From: Orrella marina
GTDB lineage: Bacteria > Pseudomonadota > Gammaproteobacteria > Burkholderiales > Burkholderiaceae_B
Length of the DNA: 64,000 nt
NCBI RefSeq assembly: GCF_003058465.1
Contig: NZ_CP028901.1
Coordinates: 2,542,001 to 2,606,000, forward strand
Direction: 5' to 3'
In this document: positions 45,833 through 55,149 of the stretch, one piece after another
Position numbering within the stretch: position 1 is the stretch's first letter
Layout: each line of letters begins with the position of its first letter
The notes under the pieces: model-generated
The model's database searches: none
Told to the model about the DNA's origin: nothing
Seen by the model: the letters and a program-made list of their open reading frames with translations, nothing else
Program-made: the position numbers and the translations under genes

Positions 45833-46765
45833 ATGAACACAACTGCGCTGAACAAAATCTCGATCATCATCTTTGTCCTGCTGGCACTAGTCCCTTTTCA
45901 GGACTTCGTCTATGACCTGTTTCTGATGAAGGTTTTCTGTTTCGCAATCTTTGCGGCCTCAGTCAACCTGCTGCTGGGATATGCCGGCCTGCTTTCATTC
46001 GGCCATGCTGCATTCTTTGGATCAGCATCCTATGTGACCGCACACGTCATGAAGGAATGGGGTGTCACCCCCGAGATCGGCTTGCTGATCGGGGTGATCT
46101 GCTCCACTGCGCTTGGATATGTTTTTGGGTCACTCGCCATCCGCCGTCAGGGAATCTACTTCGCCATGATCACGCTGGCCCTGGCTCAGGTTGTTTACTT
46201 CATCGCCACTCAGGTTCCGTTCACCAACGGTGAAGACGGCATCCAGGGCGTGCCACGCGGACAATTCCTCGGCTTCATCGACTTGATGCCTTCGACCAAC
46301 ATGTACTGGTTCTCGCTTGGCGTCTTCGGTCTCGCATTCCTGCTGATCCTGCGAGTCGTGAACTCTCCGTTTGGTCAGGTGCTGAAATCCATCCGGGAAA
46401 ACGAACCTCGAGCGATCTCACTTGGCTACAACGTTGACCGCTATAAGCTGATGGCCTTTACAATTTCAGCCGGACTTGCTGGTCTCGGTGGCGGGCTCAA
46501 GAGTCTGGTCCTGCAGCTTGCATCGCTGTCGGACGTCTTCTGGCACATGTCCGGTGAAGCGGTTCTCATGACAATTCTTGGTGGGATCGGCACACTCTGG
46601 GGGCCGATTGCAGGTGCGGCGATTATCATCAATCTGCAGAACTATCTCGCCAACCTTGGCGGCTGGAGCACCATCACTACCGGTGCGATCTTTGTAATCT
46701 GCGTGCTCGCATTCCGCAAAGGGGTGGTTGGAGAGATCGCGCACCGCCTCAAGATCAGGATTTAA
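45833..46765 (+). CDS. livM: Liv-type ABC permease
   Basis: 310 residues from ATG 45833, 10 nt after livH. LLGYAGLLSFGHAAFFGSASY and AIRRQGIYFAMITLALAQ are LivM signatures, and RENEPRAISLGYNVDRYKL is the loop that contacts the ATPase. Last gene of the operon; a hairpin terminator follows. Confidence 0.9.
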   Translation: MNTTALNKISIIIFVLLALVPFQDFVYDLFLMKVFCFAIFAASVNLLLGYAGLLSFGHAAFFGSASYVTAHVMKEWGVTPEIGLLIGVICSTALGYVFGSLAIRRQGIYFAMITLALAQVVYFIATQVPFTNGEDGIQGVPRGQFLGFIDLMPSTNMYWFSLGVFGLAFLLILRVVNSPFGQVLKSIRENEPRAISLGYNVDRYKLMAFTISAGLAGLGGGLKSLVLQLASLSDVFWHMSGEAVLMTILGGIGTLWGPIAGAAIIINLQNYLANLGGWSTITTGAIFVICVLAFRKGVVGEIAHRLKIRI

Positions 46766-46779
46766 GAAAGCGGCGAGAA

Positions 46780-46808
46780 AGAACGCCGGCCTCAAAGGTC
46801 GGCGTTCT
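46780..46808 (+). terminator. Terminator hairpin after livM
   Basis: AGAACGCCGGCCT (46780-46792) pairs with AGGTCGGCGTTCT (46796-46808) with one G-T wobble over a 3-nt loop; followed by a short T-run in GCTTTCG. Ends the Liv operon. Confidence 0.7.
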
Positions 46809-46952
46809 GCTTTCGACACATTTCATCTTCCTCCCCATGCACGCTTTCTTTTCCTAACATACGGCATCACTAGCAACAATCCGGACTATCGCTTATGTGA
46901 CTTGTCTTTGTCACTGACGCCAGATACTTTAAAGTGATGTCGACTCGCTATG

Positions 46953-46986
46953 ACGTCATAAACCTGTAACGAAAACGAAGAATAAT
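46953..46986 (+). promoter_or_regulatory. Pho box-like site and -10 before the second ugp-type operon
   Basis: ACGTCATAAACCTGTAAC (46953-46970) matches the Pho box at most conserved positions, and AATAAT at 46981-46986 begins 10 bp later. The transcription start predicted from this lies about 46993, only a couple of bases before the ATG at 46995, implying a nearly leaderless mRNA. Weaker than the ppk2 box. Confidence 0.35.
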
Positions 46987-46994
46987 ACGGTCCG

Positions 46995-48050
46995 ATGAAT
47001 CCAGTTACACCTAATCCTGCAGTGGAGTTTTCCGGCGTCAGTAAAGTCTGGGGCTCGGCAACTGCCTTGCACACCACCGACTTGAAACTGGCCGAGGGAG
47101 AGTTCTCGGTTTTACTTGGCCCGTCCGGCTGTGGAAAGACCACCACACTACGTCTTGTCGCTGGTCTGGAGACACCCAGTGCGGGCAGGATCAAGATATT
47201 CGGCAGGGATGTCACCGAGGTACCATCATCGGGTCGCGGTGTGTCCATGGTGTTTCAGAACTACGCCTTGTTTCCGCACCTGTCAGTCGCGGAGAATGTG
47301 GCGTTCGGGTTGAAGATCCGCAAGATATCCAGCGCAGAAATCGAATCCCGGCTCAAGCAGACACTCGTGCTGCTCGGTCTGGACCACCTGAGAGACCGCA
47401 AACCGTCCCAGCTCTCTGGTGGACAGCAACAACGGGTCGCCCTTGCGCGTGCCCTTGTTGCGGACGCGAAGTTGTGCCTGATGGATGAGCCGCTCTCAAA
47501 CCTCGATGCCAAACTGCGTCAATCCATGCGCGAGGAGCTTCGTGCCATCCAGCAAAAACTCGGACTCTCAGTCGTATACGTGACACACGACCAAACCGAA
47601 GCGATGACGATGGCTGACCACGTTGTTCTGCTCAAAGAGGGACGCATAGAACAACAGGCAAGTCCCAGCAAAATCTACCAGAAGCCGGCTTCGCTGTTTG
47701 TTGCACAGTTTATTGGCAGCACAAAAATGAATGTCCTGAAAGTCGAACAAGGCCGGATCTCCGGGTCAGACTTCAGTCTGAATGCGCCGACTGGTGCTGC
47801 GTTTCTGGGGATCAGGCCGGAAGACATTCATTTTGAAGGAACGGTTCCCACCCGTATCAGACATACAGAGTTCACCGGGGCGGACCTTCTGATTCACTCC
47901 CAGATCGGGGACCAGAACCTGACGGTCCGTGCCCCCGGAAAATCCGTGGTGCAACTGGATTCTGCACTCACCCTCGGATGGCAGCCATCTGATCAGCACT
48001 GGTTTGATCACGATGGCATGCGCATACTTACTTCTACGGAGAACGTGTAA
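46995..48050 (+). CDS. Ugp/MalK-type ABC transporter ATPase (second ugp-like system)
   Basis: 351 residues. Walker [10 protein letters not shown], signature [15 protein letters not shown], Walker [17 protein letters not shown], switch His in [15 protein letters not shown], followed by the MalK/UgpC C-terminal domain ([11 protein letters not shown]). Unlike the first ugp set, the ATPase gene comes first in this operon. Its stop overlaps the next start by one base (TAATG). Confidence 0.9.
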   Translation: MNPVTPNPAVEFSGVSKVWGSATALHTTDLKLAEGEFSVLLGPSGCGKTTTLRLVAGLETPSAGRIKIFGRDVTEVPSSGRGVSMVFQNYALFPHLSVAENVAFGLKIRKISSAEIESRLKQTLVLLGLDHLRDRKPSQLSGGQQQRVALARALVADAKLCLMDEPLSNLDAKLRQSMREELRAIQQKLGLSVVYVTHDQTEAMTMADHVVLLKEGRIEQQASPSKIYQKPASLFVAQFIGSTKMNVLKVEQGRISGSDFSLNAPTGAAFLGIRPEDIHFEGTVPTRIRHTEFTGADLLIHSQIGDQNLTVRAPGKSVVQLDSALTLGWQPSDQHWFDHDGMRILTSTENV

Positions 48051-49330
48051 TGAAGAAACTGCTTGGAGCTTTATCAGTTGCCGCTACTGGACTGTGCCTG
48101 ACCACACCCGCGTCAGCGCAGACAGAAGTGACCTTCTACTTTCCTGTTGCTGTCGGCGGCCCGATCACCAAGACCATCGACGGTTATGCTGCTGACTTCA
48201 ACAAAGAGAATCCTGACATCAAGGTCACGCCAGTTTACGCAGGCACGTACCAGGAAACCATCGTCAAGGCACTGACTGCACACAAGTCAGGCACACCTCC
48301 GACCGCTGCCATTCTCCTGTCCACAGACACCTTCACCCTGATTGACGAAGATGCAGTCGTACCGATCGACAATTTCGCAACATCTGACGCCGACAGGAAA
48401 TGGCTTGATGGATTCTTCCCCGCATTCATGGCCAATGGCCAGATTGGGGGTAAAACATGGGGTGTCCCTTTCCAGCGTTCGACTGTGGTCATGTACTGGA
48501 ACAAGGAAGCGTTCAAGCAAGCTGGACTTGATCCGGAGAAGGCACCGGCAAACTGGGATGAGATGGTCAGCATGGGAAAGAAGCTGACCAGGCGTGATGC
48601 CAACGGTAATGTGACCCAGTGGGGTATCCAGGTACCTTCAAGTGGCTTCCCGTACTGGCTTTTTCAGTGTTTCACAACACCAAACGATGTGCTGCTGGCC
48701 AATTCGGAAGGCAACCAGGTGACGTTTGACGACGTCAAGGTAATCGAGTCACTCCAGTATTGGATGGACCTGTCGCAGAAGTACAAGATTCACCCGCCCG
48801 GCGTGGTGCAATGGGGAACTACACCCAGGGACTTCATGGAAGGCAAGGCTGCCATGATCTGGACGACCACTGGCAACCTCACCAACATCCGCAACAACGC
48901 GCCGTTCGATTTTGGAGTGGCCATGATTCCTGCCAATCTACGCAACGGCTCCCCAACTGGTGGTGGTAACTTCTATATTTTCAAGCAAGCATCTGAAGCG
49001 GAGCAGAAGGCTGCGTTCGAGTTCTCCAAGTGGTTGACGCAACCGGAACGCGCAGCACAATGGAGTATCGATACTGGATACGTTGCTGTTTCGCCTGCTG
49101 CCTATGAAACGGAAGCGCTCAAGACATACGCAGCCGAGTTCCCGCCGGCACTCGTTGCTCGTGATCAACTCGAATACTCCGTTGCTGAATTCTCGACTCA
49201 CGATAATCAACGCGTCACGAAAGCGCTCAACGATGGACTTCAAGCTGCGCTGACTGGTAGCAAAACCGCTCAGCAGGCAATGCAAGACGCCCAGGCTGAA
49301 GCGAACCGCATCTTGCGCACCTATCGCTGA
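48050..49330 (+). CDS. ABC transporter substrate-binding protein, family 1 (UgpB-like)
   Basis: 426 residues with signal peptide [20 protein letters not shown] and cleavage at ASA-QTEVTF. Family-1 solute-binding fold with TYQETIVKALTAHKSGTPP, QRSTVVMYWNKEAFKQAG, WGIQVPSSGFPYWLFQC and GNFYIFKQASEAEQ. It follows UgpB in length and layout but lacks the N-terminal WHSM motif, having FYFPVAVGGP instead, so the ligand may be a different polyol phosphate or sugar. Confidence 0.85.
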   Translation: MKKLLGALSVAATGLCLTTPASAQTEVTFYFPVAVGGPITKTIDGYAADFNKENPDIKVTPVYAGTYQETIVKALTAHKSGTPPTAAILLSTDTFTLIDEDAVVPIDNFATSDADRKWLDGFFPAFMANGQIGGKTWGVPFQRSTVVMYWNKEAFKQAGLDPEKAPANWDEMVSMGKKLTRRDANGNVTQWGIQVPSSGFPYWLFQCFTTPNDVLLANSEGNQVTFDDVKVIESLQYWMDLSQKYKIHPPGVVQWGTTPRDFMEGKAAMIWTTTGNLTNIRNNAPFDFGVAMIPANLRNGSPTGGGNFYIFKQASEAEQKAAFEFSKWLTQPERAAQWSIDTGYVAVSPAAYETEALKTYAAEFPPALVARDQLEYSVAEFSTHDNQRVTKALNDGLQAALTGSKTAQQAMQDAQAEANRILRTYR

Positions 49331-49345
49331 TCTATGCAGCACATC

Positions 49346-49369
49346 ATGCCCACCCGAAAGGGTGGGCAT
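49346..49369 (+). terminator. Intergenic hairpin between binding-protein and permease genes (second ugp-like operon)
   Basis: ATGCCCACCC (49346-49355) and GGGTGGGCAT (49360-49369) form a perfect 10-bp stem capped by a GAAA tetraloop. No T-tract. It ends 11 nt before the permease ATG, the same position and size as the hairpin between ugpB and ugpA of the first operon. Confidence 0.6.
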
Positions 49370-49380
49370 ACTGAACTTAC

Positions 49381-50256
49381 ATGAACGCAACCAATCGCCA
49401 GATTCAGGCCTATCTTCTTTTACTGCCCGCCTTCATTCTGCTGGTGGGTTTTACGCATTTTCCGGCGGTCGCCAGCCTGATTGACAGTTTCATGTCCACG
49501 CCACGAGGTTCACGTCCTTCGGTATTTGTGGGACTGGAGAACTATCAGGTCATGATCGAGGACCCGGTATTCTGGCAGGCCATGCGCAACAATTTCTGGT
49601 TTGCTGTCATGACGATTCCAGCTTCCATGGGGATTTCCATCGCCATGGCAATCTGGGTCAATGACAAGATTATGGGTAGGCAGTTTCTCAGGATGTCATA
49701 CTTCCTGCCGACCGTCATGCCGATGATCGCAGTGGCCAACATCTGGATCTTTTTTTACACCCCTGACTATGGGCTGATCAACCAGGTATTGCAGGCTTTT
49801 GGCTTTCCTAGCCAGAACTTTCTGGGCAACCCTTCTCTGGCACTTGTTTCCATCACAGTGGTTGCCATCTGGAAGGAAGCGGGTTTCTTCATGATTTTCT
49901 ATCTCGCCGCGCTTCAGACAATCAGTCCGAGCTATCGCGAGGCAGCCCAGATCGAGGGCGCAAGCAAGTGGTACTTCTTCTGGAAGGTGCAGTGGCCATT
50001 GCTGATGCCCACCACCGTTTTTGTTCTGGTCAATGCGTTGATCAACGCTTTCAGAATGGTCGATCACATCTTTGTGATGACTAATGGCGGACCAAACAAC
50101 GCATCATCACTGCTACTTTTCTATTTGTACGAGGTGGGCTTCAAATACTGGGACCAAGGCTACGCATCCGCCCTCACGATCGTATTGCTGGCCATTCTTG
50201 CCGTCATCGGCCTGATGCAGTTTTTCCTGCTCGACAAGAGAACCCATTACAGATGA
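49381..50256 (+). CDS. ABC transporter permease, UgpA-like (second system)
   Basis: 291 residues, six membrane segments beginning LLLPAFILLVGFTHFPAVASL. EAA loop EAAQIEGASKWYFFWKVQWP; GGPNNASSLLLFYLYEVGFKYW is the usual C-terminal region. Overlaps the following permease gene by ATGA. Confidence 0.9.
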   Translation: MNATNRQIQAYLLLLPAFILLVGFTHFPAVASLIDSFMSTPRGSRPSVFVGLENYQVMIEDPVFWQAMRNNFWFAVMTIPASMGISIAMAIWVNDKIMGRQFLRMSYFLPTVMPMIAVANIWIFFYTPDYGLINQVLQAFGFPSQNFLGNPSLALVSITVVAIWKEAGFFMIFYLAALQTISPSYREAAQIEGASKWYFFWKVQWPLLMPTTVFVLVNALINAFRMVDHIFVMTNGGPNNASSLLLFYLYEVGFKYWDQGYASALTIVLLAILAVIGLMQFFLLDKRTHYR

Positions 50257-51092
50257 GCTCGATCACAACCACCCGATACAATAGACTGGATGAACGTAAC
50301 TGGCTAGAAACACTTGGTGCCTGGGTACTGGGACTGGTATGGATCATGCCCTTGCTCTATGCGCTGTGGGCCGCATTTCATCCATCTGAGTTTGCCACGC
50401 AGTTTGTACTGACCGCACCACTAACGCTCGACAATTTCTATGCAGCCTGGAACGCAGCACCGTTCCCTATCTATTACATCAACACCGTCCTGCTGGTTTT
50501 GATTATTCTCAGCATTCAACTGGTACTGTGCACGCTGGCTGCCTACGCATTTGCACGCTACGAGTTTGCCGGAAAAAACATTCTGTTTTCTCTGGTACTG
50601 GTTCAGCTCATGGTGATGCCTGAAATCCTGATCATCCGGAACTATCAGACCTTATCAACGCTCGGATTTGTCGATACACTCTTCGGGATTGGTCTGCCCT
50701 ACTTCGCTTCAGCATTCGCCATCTTTCTCCTGCGCCAGACATTCAAAACCATTCCACAGGAACTCGTTGAAGCAGCGCAGATGGAAGGAGCTTCAACGCT
50801 CCAGATTCTTCGCCATGTCTACATTCCACTGGCTAAACCGACTTATCTCGCATTCTCTCTGGTGTCCATCAGCCATCACTGGAACAACTTTCTCTGGCCG
50901 CTGGTTGTCAGCAACTCCGTAGAGTCACGCCCGCTGACTGTTGGCCTCCAAGTGTTCTCATCCAGTGACCAGGGAATCGACTGGTCAATCATCACAGCTG
51001 CCACTTTGCTGACAGCTGCTCCATTACTGATCGGTTTTTTGATATTTCAAAGACAGTTTGTACAGTCCTTCATGCGGGCGGGAATCAAGTAG
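50253..51092 (+). CDS. ABC transporter permease, UgpE-like (second system)
   Basis: 279 residues. First membrane segment LGAWVLGLVWIMPLLYALWAAF, EAA loop EAAQMEGASTLQILRHVYIP, then HHWNNFLWPLVVSNS. Start overlaps the stop of the UgpA-like gene. Last gene of the four-gene operon, which has no ugpQ. Confidence 0.9.
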   Translation: MSSITTTRYNRLDERNWLETLGAWVLGLVWIMPLLYALWAAFHPSEFATQFVLTAPLTLDNFYAAWNAAPFPIYYINTVLLVLIILSIQLVLCTLAAYAFARYEFAGKNILFSLVLVQLMVMPEILIIRNYQTLSTLGFVDTLFGIGLPYFASAFAIFLLRQTFKTIPQELVEAAQMEGASTLQILRHVYIPLAKPTYLAFSLVSISHHWNNFLWPLVVSNSVESRPLTVGLQVFSSSDQGIDWSIITAATLLTAAPLLIGFLIFQRQFVQSFMRAGIK

Positions 51093-51131
51093 AACGTTGA
51101 CCGCTGTAAGAAGCAGGTCAGCTCGCCAGTT

Positions 51132-51170
51132 CAATAGCCGGGATCCAGAAATGCCGGAAACCGGCTATTG
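51132..51170. terminator. Inverted repeat between convergent genes, possible bidirectional stop
   Basis: CAATAGCCGG (51132-51141) and CCGGCTATTG (51161-51170) are perfect 10-bp arms with a 19-nt loop. The loop itself contains GCCGG, which could pair alternatively. Located between the end of the second ugp-like operon and the Bug protein gene. Confidence 0.45.
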
Positions 51171-51211
51171 CGTTAACTCACTGACCCATCTCTGACGCAG
51201 CAGATCTAATC

Positions 51212-52180
51212 TCAGTTCGCCTTTATATTGGCGTCTTTGATTAATTGAGACCACTTTTTGCTCTCAGCTTCGAGAAATGCCTCGAATTCACCTGAAGAAC
51301 CAGGAGCAGCTGTTGAGCCTCGCTTGAGCATCGATTCCTGAACAGCTGGGTCTGATAGTGCCTTCTGGAGCGAGGCGTTCAACTGTTCGACGACTGCAGC
51401 ATCCATTCCTGCAGGTCCGATCATGCCGTACCAGGTGGAAAGATCATATCCAGGCACGCCACCTTCCTCGATTGTCGGAATATCTGACGCCCCCTGGAAG
51501 CGATCGGCAGACGTCACCCCCATTGCCTTGAGATTGCCTCCCCTGACCTGCGGCAAAGCGCTTGGAAGGTTGGGGAACATGACCTGTGTCACACCTGACA
51601 GCAAGTCTGGCATTGCCGAGCCGGTTCCCTTGTAGGGGATGTGGGTGAACTCCACGCCCGCGAGTTTTTGAAAAAGCTCACCTGACAAGTGCACTGAGGT
51701 GCCTGTACCCGATGACGCCATGTTCAACTTGCCAGGATTTTCCTTGGCGAAAGCAATCACCTCCTGAACATTGTTGAACGGGGAAGACGCTGGAACCACC
51801 ATCAGGTTTGGCGCGGTCAGGATTCTGCCAACAGCAGTGAAATCTTTCACCGGATCGTAGTTAACATTCTCACTGAGCCATGGATTGACAGTATGGCCAA
51901 TTGAAGTAATGAACAATGTATAGCCATCGGGAGCCTGTCTCGCTACGTGGGATGTTGCGATGTTTCCATTCGCACCTGCCCTGTTTTCAACCACGATGGG
52001 CTGTCCAAGATCCTTTGACATCAGATCAGCAAGCATCCTTGCTGTGCCATCTGCAGTTCCTCCGGGAGAAAAGCCGACTATGAATGTGATCGGCTTCTCT
52101 GGATAAGCAGCCGCAGCGTAAGTTGATGTTAATAGACTAGCCGCTACTGCGGCTGCGCCAAAAATTGTCCTGAGTGTCAC
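51212..52180 (-). CDS. Bug family tripartite-tricarboxylate-transporter-type binding protein
   Basis: 322 residues from a GTG at 52180, supported by AAGGAGG seven bases upstream. Signal peptide MTLRTIFGAAAVAASLLTST with AAA cleavage; mature start YPEKPITFIVGFSPGGTADGTARM is the Bug/TctC hallmark (core FSPGGTADGTAR). VENRAGANGNIA and GTGTSVHLSGELF are further family motifs. Bug proteins bind carboxylates or amino acids and are greatly expanded in Bordetella and relatives. No transporter membrane genes are adjacent. Divergent from the IclR gene, which probably controls it. Confidence 0.9.
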   Translation of the reverse strand: MTLRTIFGAAAVAASLLTSTYAAAAYPEKPITFIVGFSPGGTADGTARMLADLMSKDLGQPIVVENRAGANGNIATSHVARQAPDGYTLFITSIGHTVNPWLSENVNYDPVKDFTAVGRILTAPNLMVVPASSPFNNVQEVIAFAKENPGKLNMASSGTGTSVHLSGELFQKLAGVEFTHIPYKGTGSAMPDLLSGVTQVMFPNLPSALPQVRGGNLKAMGVTSADRFQGASDIPTIEEGGVPGYDLSTWYGMIGPAGMDAAVVEQLNASLQKALSDPAVQESMLKRGSTAAPGSSGEFEAFLEAESKKWSQLIKDANIKAN

Positions 52181-52351
52181 GTACTATCCTCCTTGTTTGC
52201 ACATTGAAAAAACATCCACCACGGCTGTCATTCTGCAAGTCGATTTGTCTGAGAACACATGACCATGCGGCGAGCTAAATGTCTGTCTTGCCAGATACTT
52301 GCTCTAAGAGCATTTTTGCGGATTTGATTTTCTGATAGGATATTAATTTTT

Positions 52352-52366
52352 TAGAATTTAATTCTA
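52352..52366 (+). promoter_or_regulatory. AT-rich palindrome, candidate IclR operator
   Basis: TAGAATTTAATTCTA has 7-bp arms around one central base. It sits 19 bp before the iclR-type ATG, within the most AT-rich stretch of the intergenic region shared with the divergent Bug protein gene. IclR proteins bind such short palindromes; assignment is by position only. Confidence 0.4.
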
Positions 52367-52385
52367 TTTTTATAGTTAGAACAAC

Positions 52386-53129
52386 ATGGGAGTACTCGTG
52401 AAAACCCGTAGCAGGTCGAACGATGATGGTTCTGGAGGGAAAGTCGGCGTCGGGGCGGTTAACCGTGCCCTTCAGGTACTTTCAGCGTTTGAATCCAGCG
52501 AGAACGGTTTGACACTTTCCATGATTTCGGAGGAAACAGGACTGTACGAAAGCACAATTCTGCGCCTACTGGAGTCACTGATTGCCGCACGATACGCAAA
52601 GCGACTTCCTAATGGCCGGTATGTTGTTGGCCCCAAAGTCCTGATTCTTAGCGAGATGTACCGGCGATCTTTCAAACTGTCAGACTACGTTCTTCCACAC
52701 CTTCGCGCACTCGTCGAAACATCTGGTGAGAGTGCCGGACTGTACGTTCGTGAAGGCGATGCCCGTGTGTGCCTTCACCAGATTCAGCCCAGACGCTCGG
52801 TCCGGATGCATGTCGTAGAAGGGAAAGCATTCCCGCTGGATATTGGCGCTGCCGGACACGTGATCAGGGCGTTTGAAGATCAGGCCGAGGGCGAGCGGTT
52901 TCAGCACATTCGCGAATCTGGCTATTGCGTAACAAAAGCTGAACGGGACCCAGAAAGTGCTGCCATTGCGTGCCCGGTTTTTCAGTCAGAACAACATCTC
53001 CTAGGCGCAGTTTCCCTGGTTATTCCGCTATATCGCTGCACGGACGAACTGTTCAATCAGCTGATTCCTGCCGTCCAGGAGACAGCAAAGCGACTCAGTG
53101 AGGATCTGGGCGGCGTCTGGGAAATATAA
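52386..53129 (+). CDS. IclR family transcriptional regulator
   Basis: 247 residues. N-terminal winged helix-turn-helix (VNRALQVLSAFESSENGLTL, SMISEETGLYESTILRLLES) followed by the IclR effector domain with SAGLYVREGDARVCLHQ and LDIGAAGHVIRAF. Binds small carboxylates in known members. Divergent from a Bug protein gene, the usual arrangement for local control. A weak hairpin AAACCCC/GGGGTTT follows at 53128-53157. Confidence 0.88.
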   Translation: MGVLVKTRSRSNDDGSGGKVGVGAVNRALQVLSAFESSENGLTLSMISEETGLYESTILRLLESLIAARYAKRLPNGRYVVGPKVLILSEMYRRSFKLSDYVLPHLRALVETSGESAGLYVREGDARVCLHQIQPRRSVRMHVVEGKAFPLDIGAAGHVIRAFEDQAEGERFQHIRESGYCVTKAERDPESAAIACPVFQSEQHLLGAVSLVIPLYRCTDELFNQLIPAVQETAKRLSEDLGGVWEI

Positions 53130-53290
53130 ACCCCCGGCATAAATAACCCTGGGGTTTGATTGCGGGGCTTCTGGTGGGACCAAAGACTAACAGCCTGAGC
53201 TAAAACCGCTGCTTGCGATTCGGTTATGCCTGAATGCCGCTTCGTGGCCAGCCTGGCTGGCTGGCTGGGAGAATGCGCGGATTTCAGTAC

Positions 53291-54978
53291 TCAATGCGCG
53301 CCAACCGCATTCGACAAGTCAATGACAGCGTGTTTTTTTAACTGCGCCGCGAGGATTTCCTCACTAAAAACCTGGACCCGACCACCCCCAGTCTCCTTTG
53401 CATGATACATGGCGACATCGGCGTTTCCGATGAGCTCGGTAATCGTGGTGCCATGCTCCGGATACACAGCAACCCCTACGCAAGCACCGACCGACACCTG
53501 CAGGTCTTTGGTCACGACCACAGGCGAGTCAAGCATATCTCGAATCTTGCTGGCTACCGTCAATGCACCTTCCGGGCTGTCTACCTCCGAGAGAAGGATG
53601 ACAAACTCATCTCCACCAAACCGTCCAATCGTGTCTGACCTGCGGATGGTCGCCCGTATGCGCTTAGCCACTTCGCGCAGCACTTCGTCCCCAACGGTGT
53701 GTCCATGGCGGTCGTTGATTGGCTTGAACCGATCCAGATCTACCACATCAGGATCGCAAAACGAAAGTCACGTCTGCGCGCCATCTCGAAAACCTGATTA
53801 ATCCGCTCGGTCAGTAAAATACGATTCGGTACATCTGTCAGGGGATCGTAATGGGCCGTTCGGGTTAGCTCTGCGTTGAGCCGATCCAGATCGCGGATAC
53901 TTTTTCTCAGGCGACGATTGAGGTAAAAAATATACCCGGCCACCGCCCCGATAACCAGGACTACCGCCAACGTCAAGGCTGTGAAGCGGACAAGGCGTGC
54001 GGCATTTTTCTGCTCAAGATGGAAGTCGTAGAACATGCCGTCCATGCTGAAGTCCATCGACACTCGGCCAAGATCCGCATAGATATCACGCACATATCGC
54101 CACCTGCCCTCACTCATGTAGCCCGGTTCGATCAGATTCACTCTCACCAGATCCTTCAGACGTTGCGCCTCGTACTCCAGATGAGCAGGCGACTTCCCCT
54201 GCGAGTTGTAATTGGCAACGATCTCGTTGATCATCTCCTGCTGGTGCTCCACCGCATAACGCAAACCCTTGAAGGTTGCCTGCCGGAAATTCGCCACAAC
54301 CTCGGGAAATTGCTGCAAATAGTCTTCAGACGTGAACAGCAACTCGCCGTACAGATCAATACCGGCTGAGCGCGGCAAGAGAAGCAGAAACTTGTCCTCT
54401 TGTCCCTGGAGCGAAAACCCCTCATTGGTGAGATAGACTGCAGTTGCATCAACGCGATCAAGCCGCTGCAAAGTGTTTGCAGAGATTGATCGGGAATCAA
54501 GCATGGCGTCACCATCCAGGCCGTACGCACGAAGGTAGGCCGACACCTCATCACATGCATGCACAAAACATTGGACTGTCCTACCCTTGAGATCCGCAAC
54601 AGACTCAATGGCTCTATCCCGCCGGGCAAGCAAGGCGATCGGGGAGTGTTGGAGCAAGGCACCGAGCACCACCACTGGCTTACCCTGATAGCGATCGACG
54701 ACGAGCCCGGTGTTGGCCACACCGAACTGGGCCTGATTTGAGACCACCATATCGACCGGATTGATCTCAGGCCCACCTTCAATTAGTGTAACGTCCAGCC
54801 CGTACTCGCGGTAAAACCCTTGAGCACGTGCGGCGTAGAACGCAGCAAACTGAAACTGATGCATCCAGTTCAGTTGAACTGTGATGTGAGTCAATCCATC
54901 GACAGAACGCTGGGCAGTTGCGTCTTGTGACAGGGACAGGCTAACCATCACCACCAAAAGGACCAGAAACCGAACCAT
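53291..54978 (-). pseudogene. Diguanylate cyclase with NMT1/THI5-like periplasmic sensor, frameshifted
   Basis: Starts at ATG 54978 (AGGA eight bases upstream; ATG 54987 also possible) with a signal sequence MVRFLVLLVVMVSLSLS. The periplasmic part (QLNWMHQFQFAAFYAARAQG, then GVANTGLVVDRY) is NMT1/THI5-like, a fold that binds thiamine-precursor pyrimidines or other small solutes. A membrane segment (LTLAVVLVIGAVAGYIFYL) leads to a GGDEF domain: AHYDPLTDVPNR, then RFGGDEFVILLSEV. The frame breaks at 53744-53747 in FAILMW-stop. Removing one TG dinucleotide joins FAILM to VDLDRF with exact family spacing. No EAL domain follows. The lesion is not in a homopolymer, so a real mutation is likely. Confidence 0.75.
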
Positions 54979-55149
54979 GTCAGTCATCCTGGTTCCGGTC
55001 ACATCACCAAGGATCTGCTGCACTGCATGCTGTCTTCTCCCTGCACGAGGCGCGCTTACAAAGCGGAAGAATCAGCATAGACCAGTCCTGAGGTGGTGTG
55101 GCAAAATAAACCCTGAAAACCTCACGCCCCCTCACAAACCAAGCTGATT

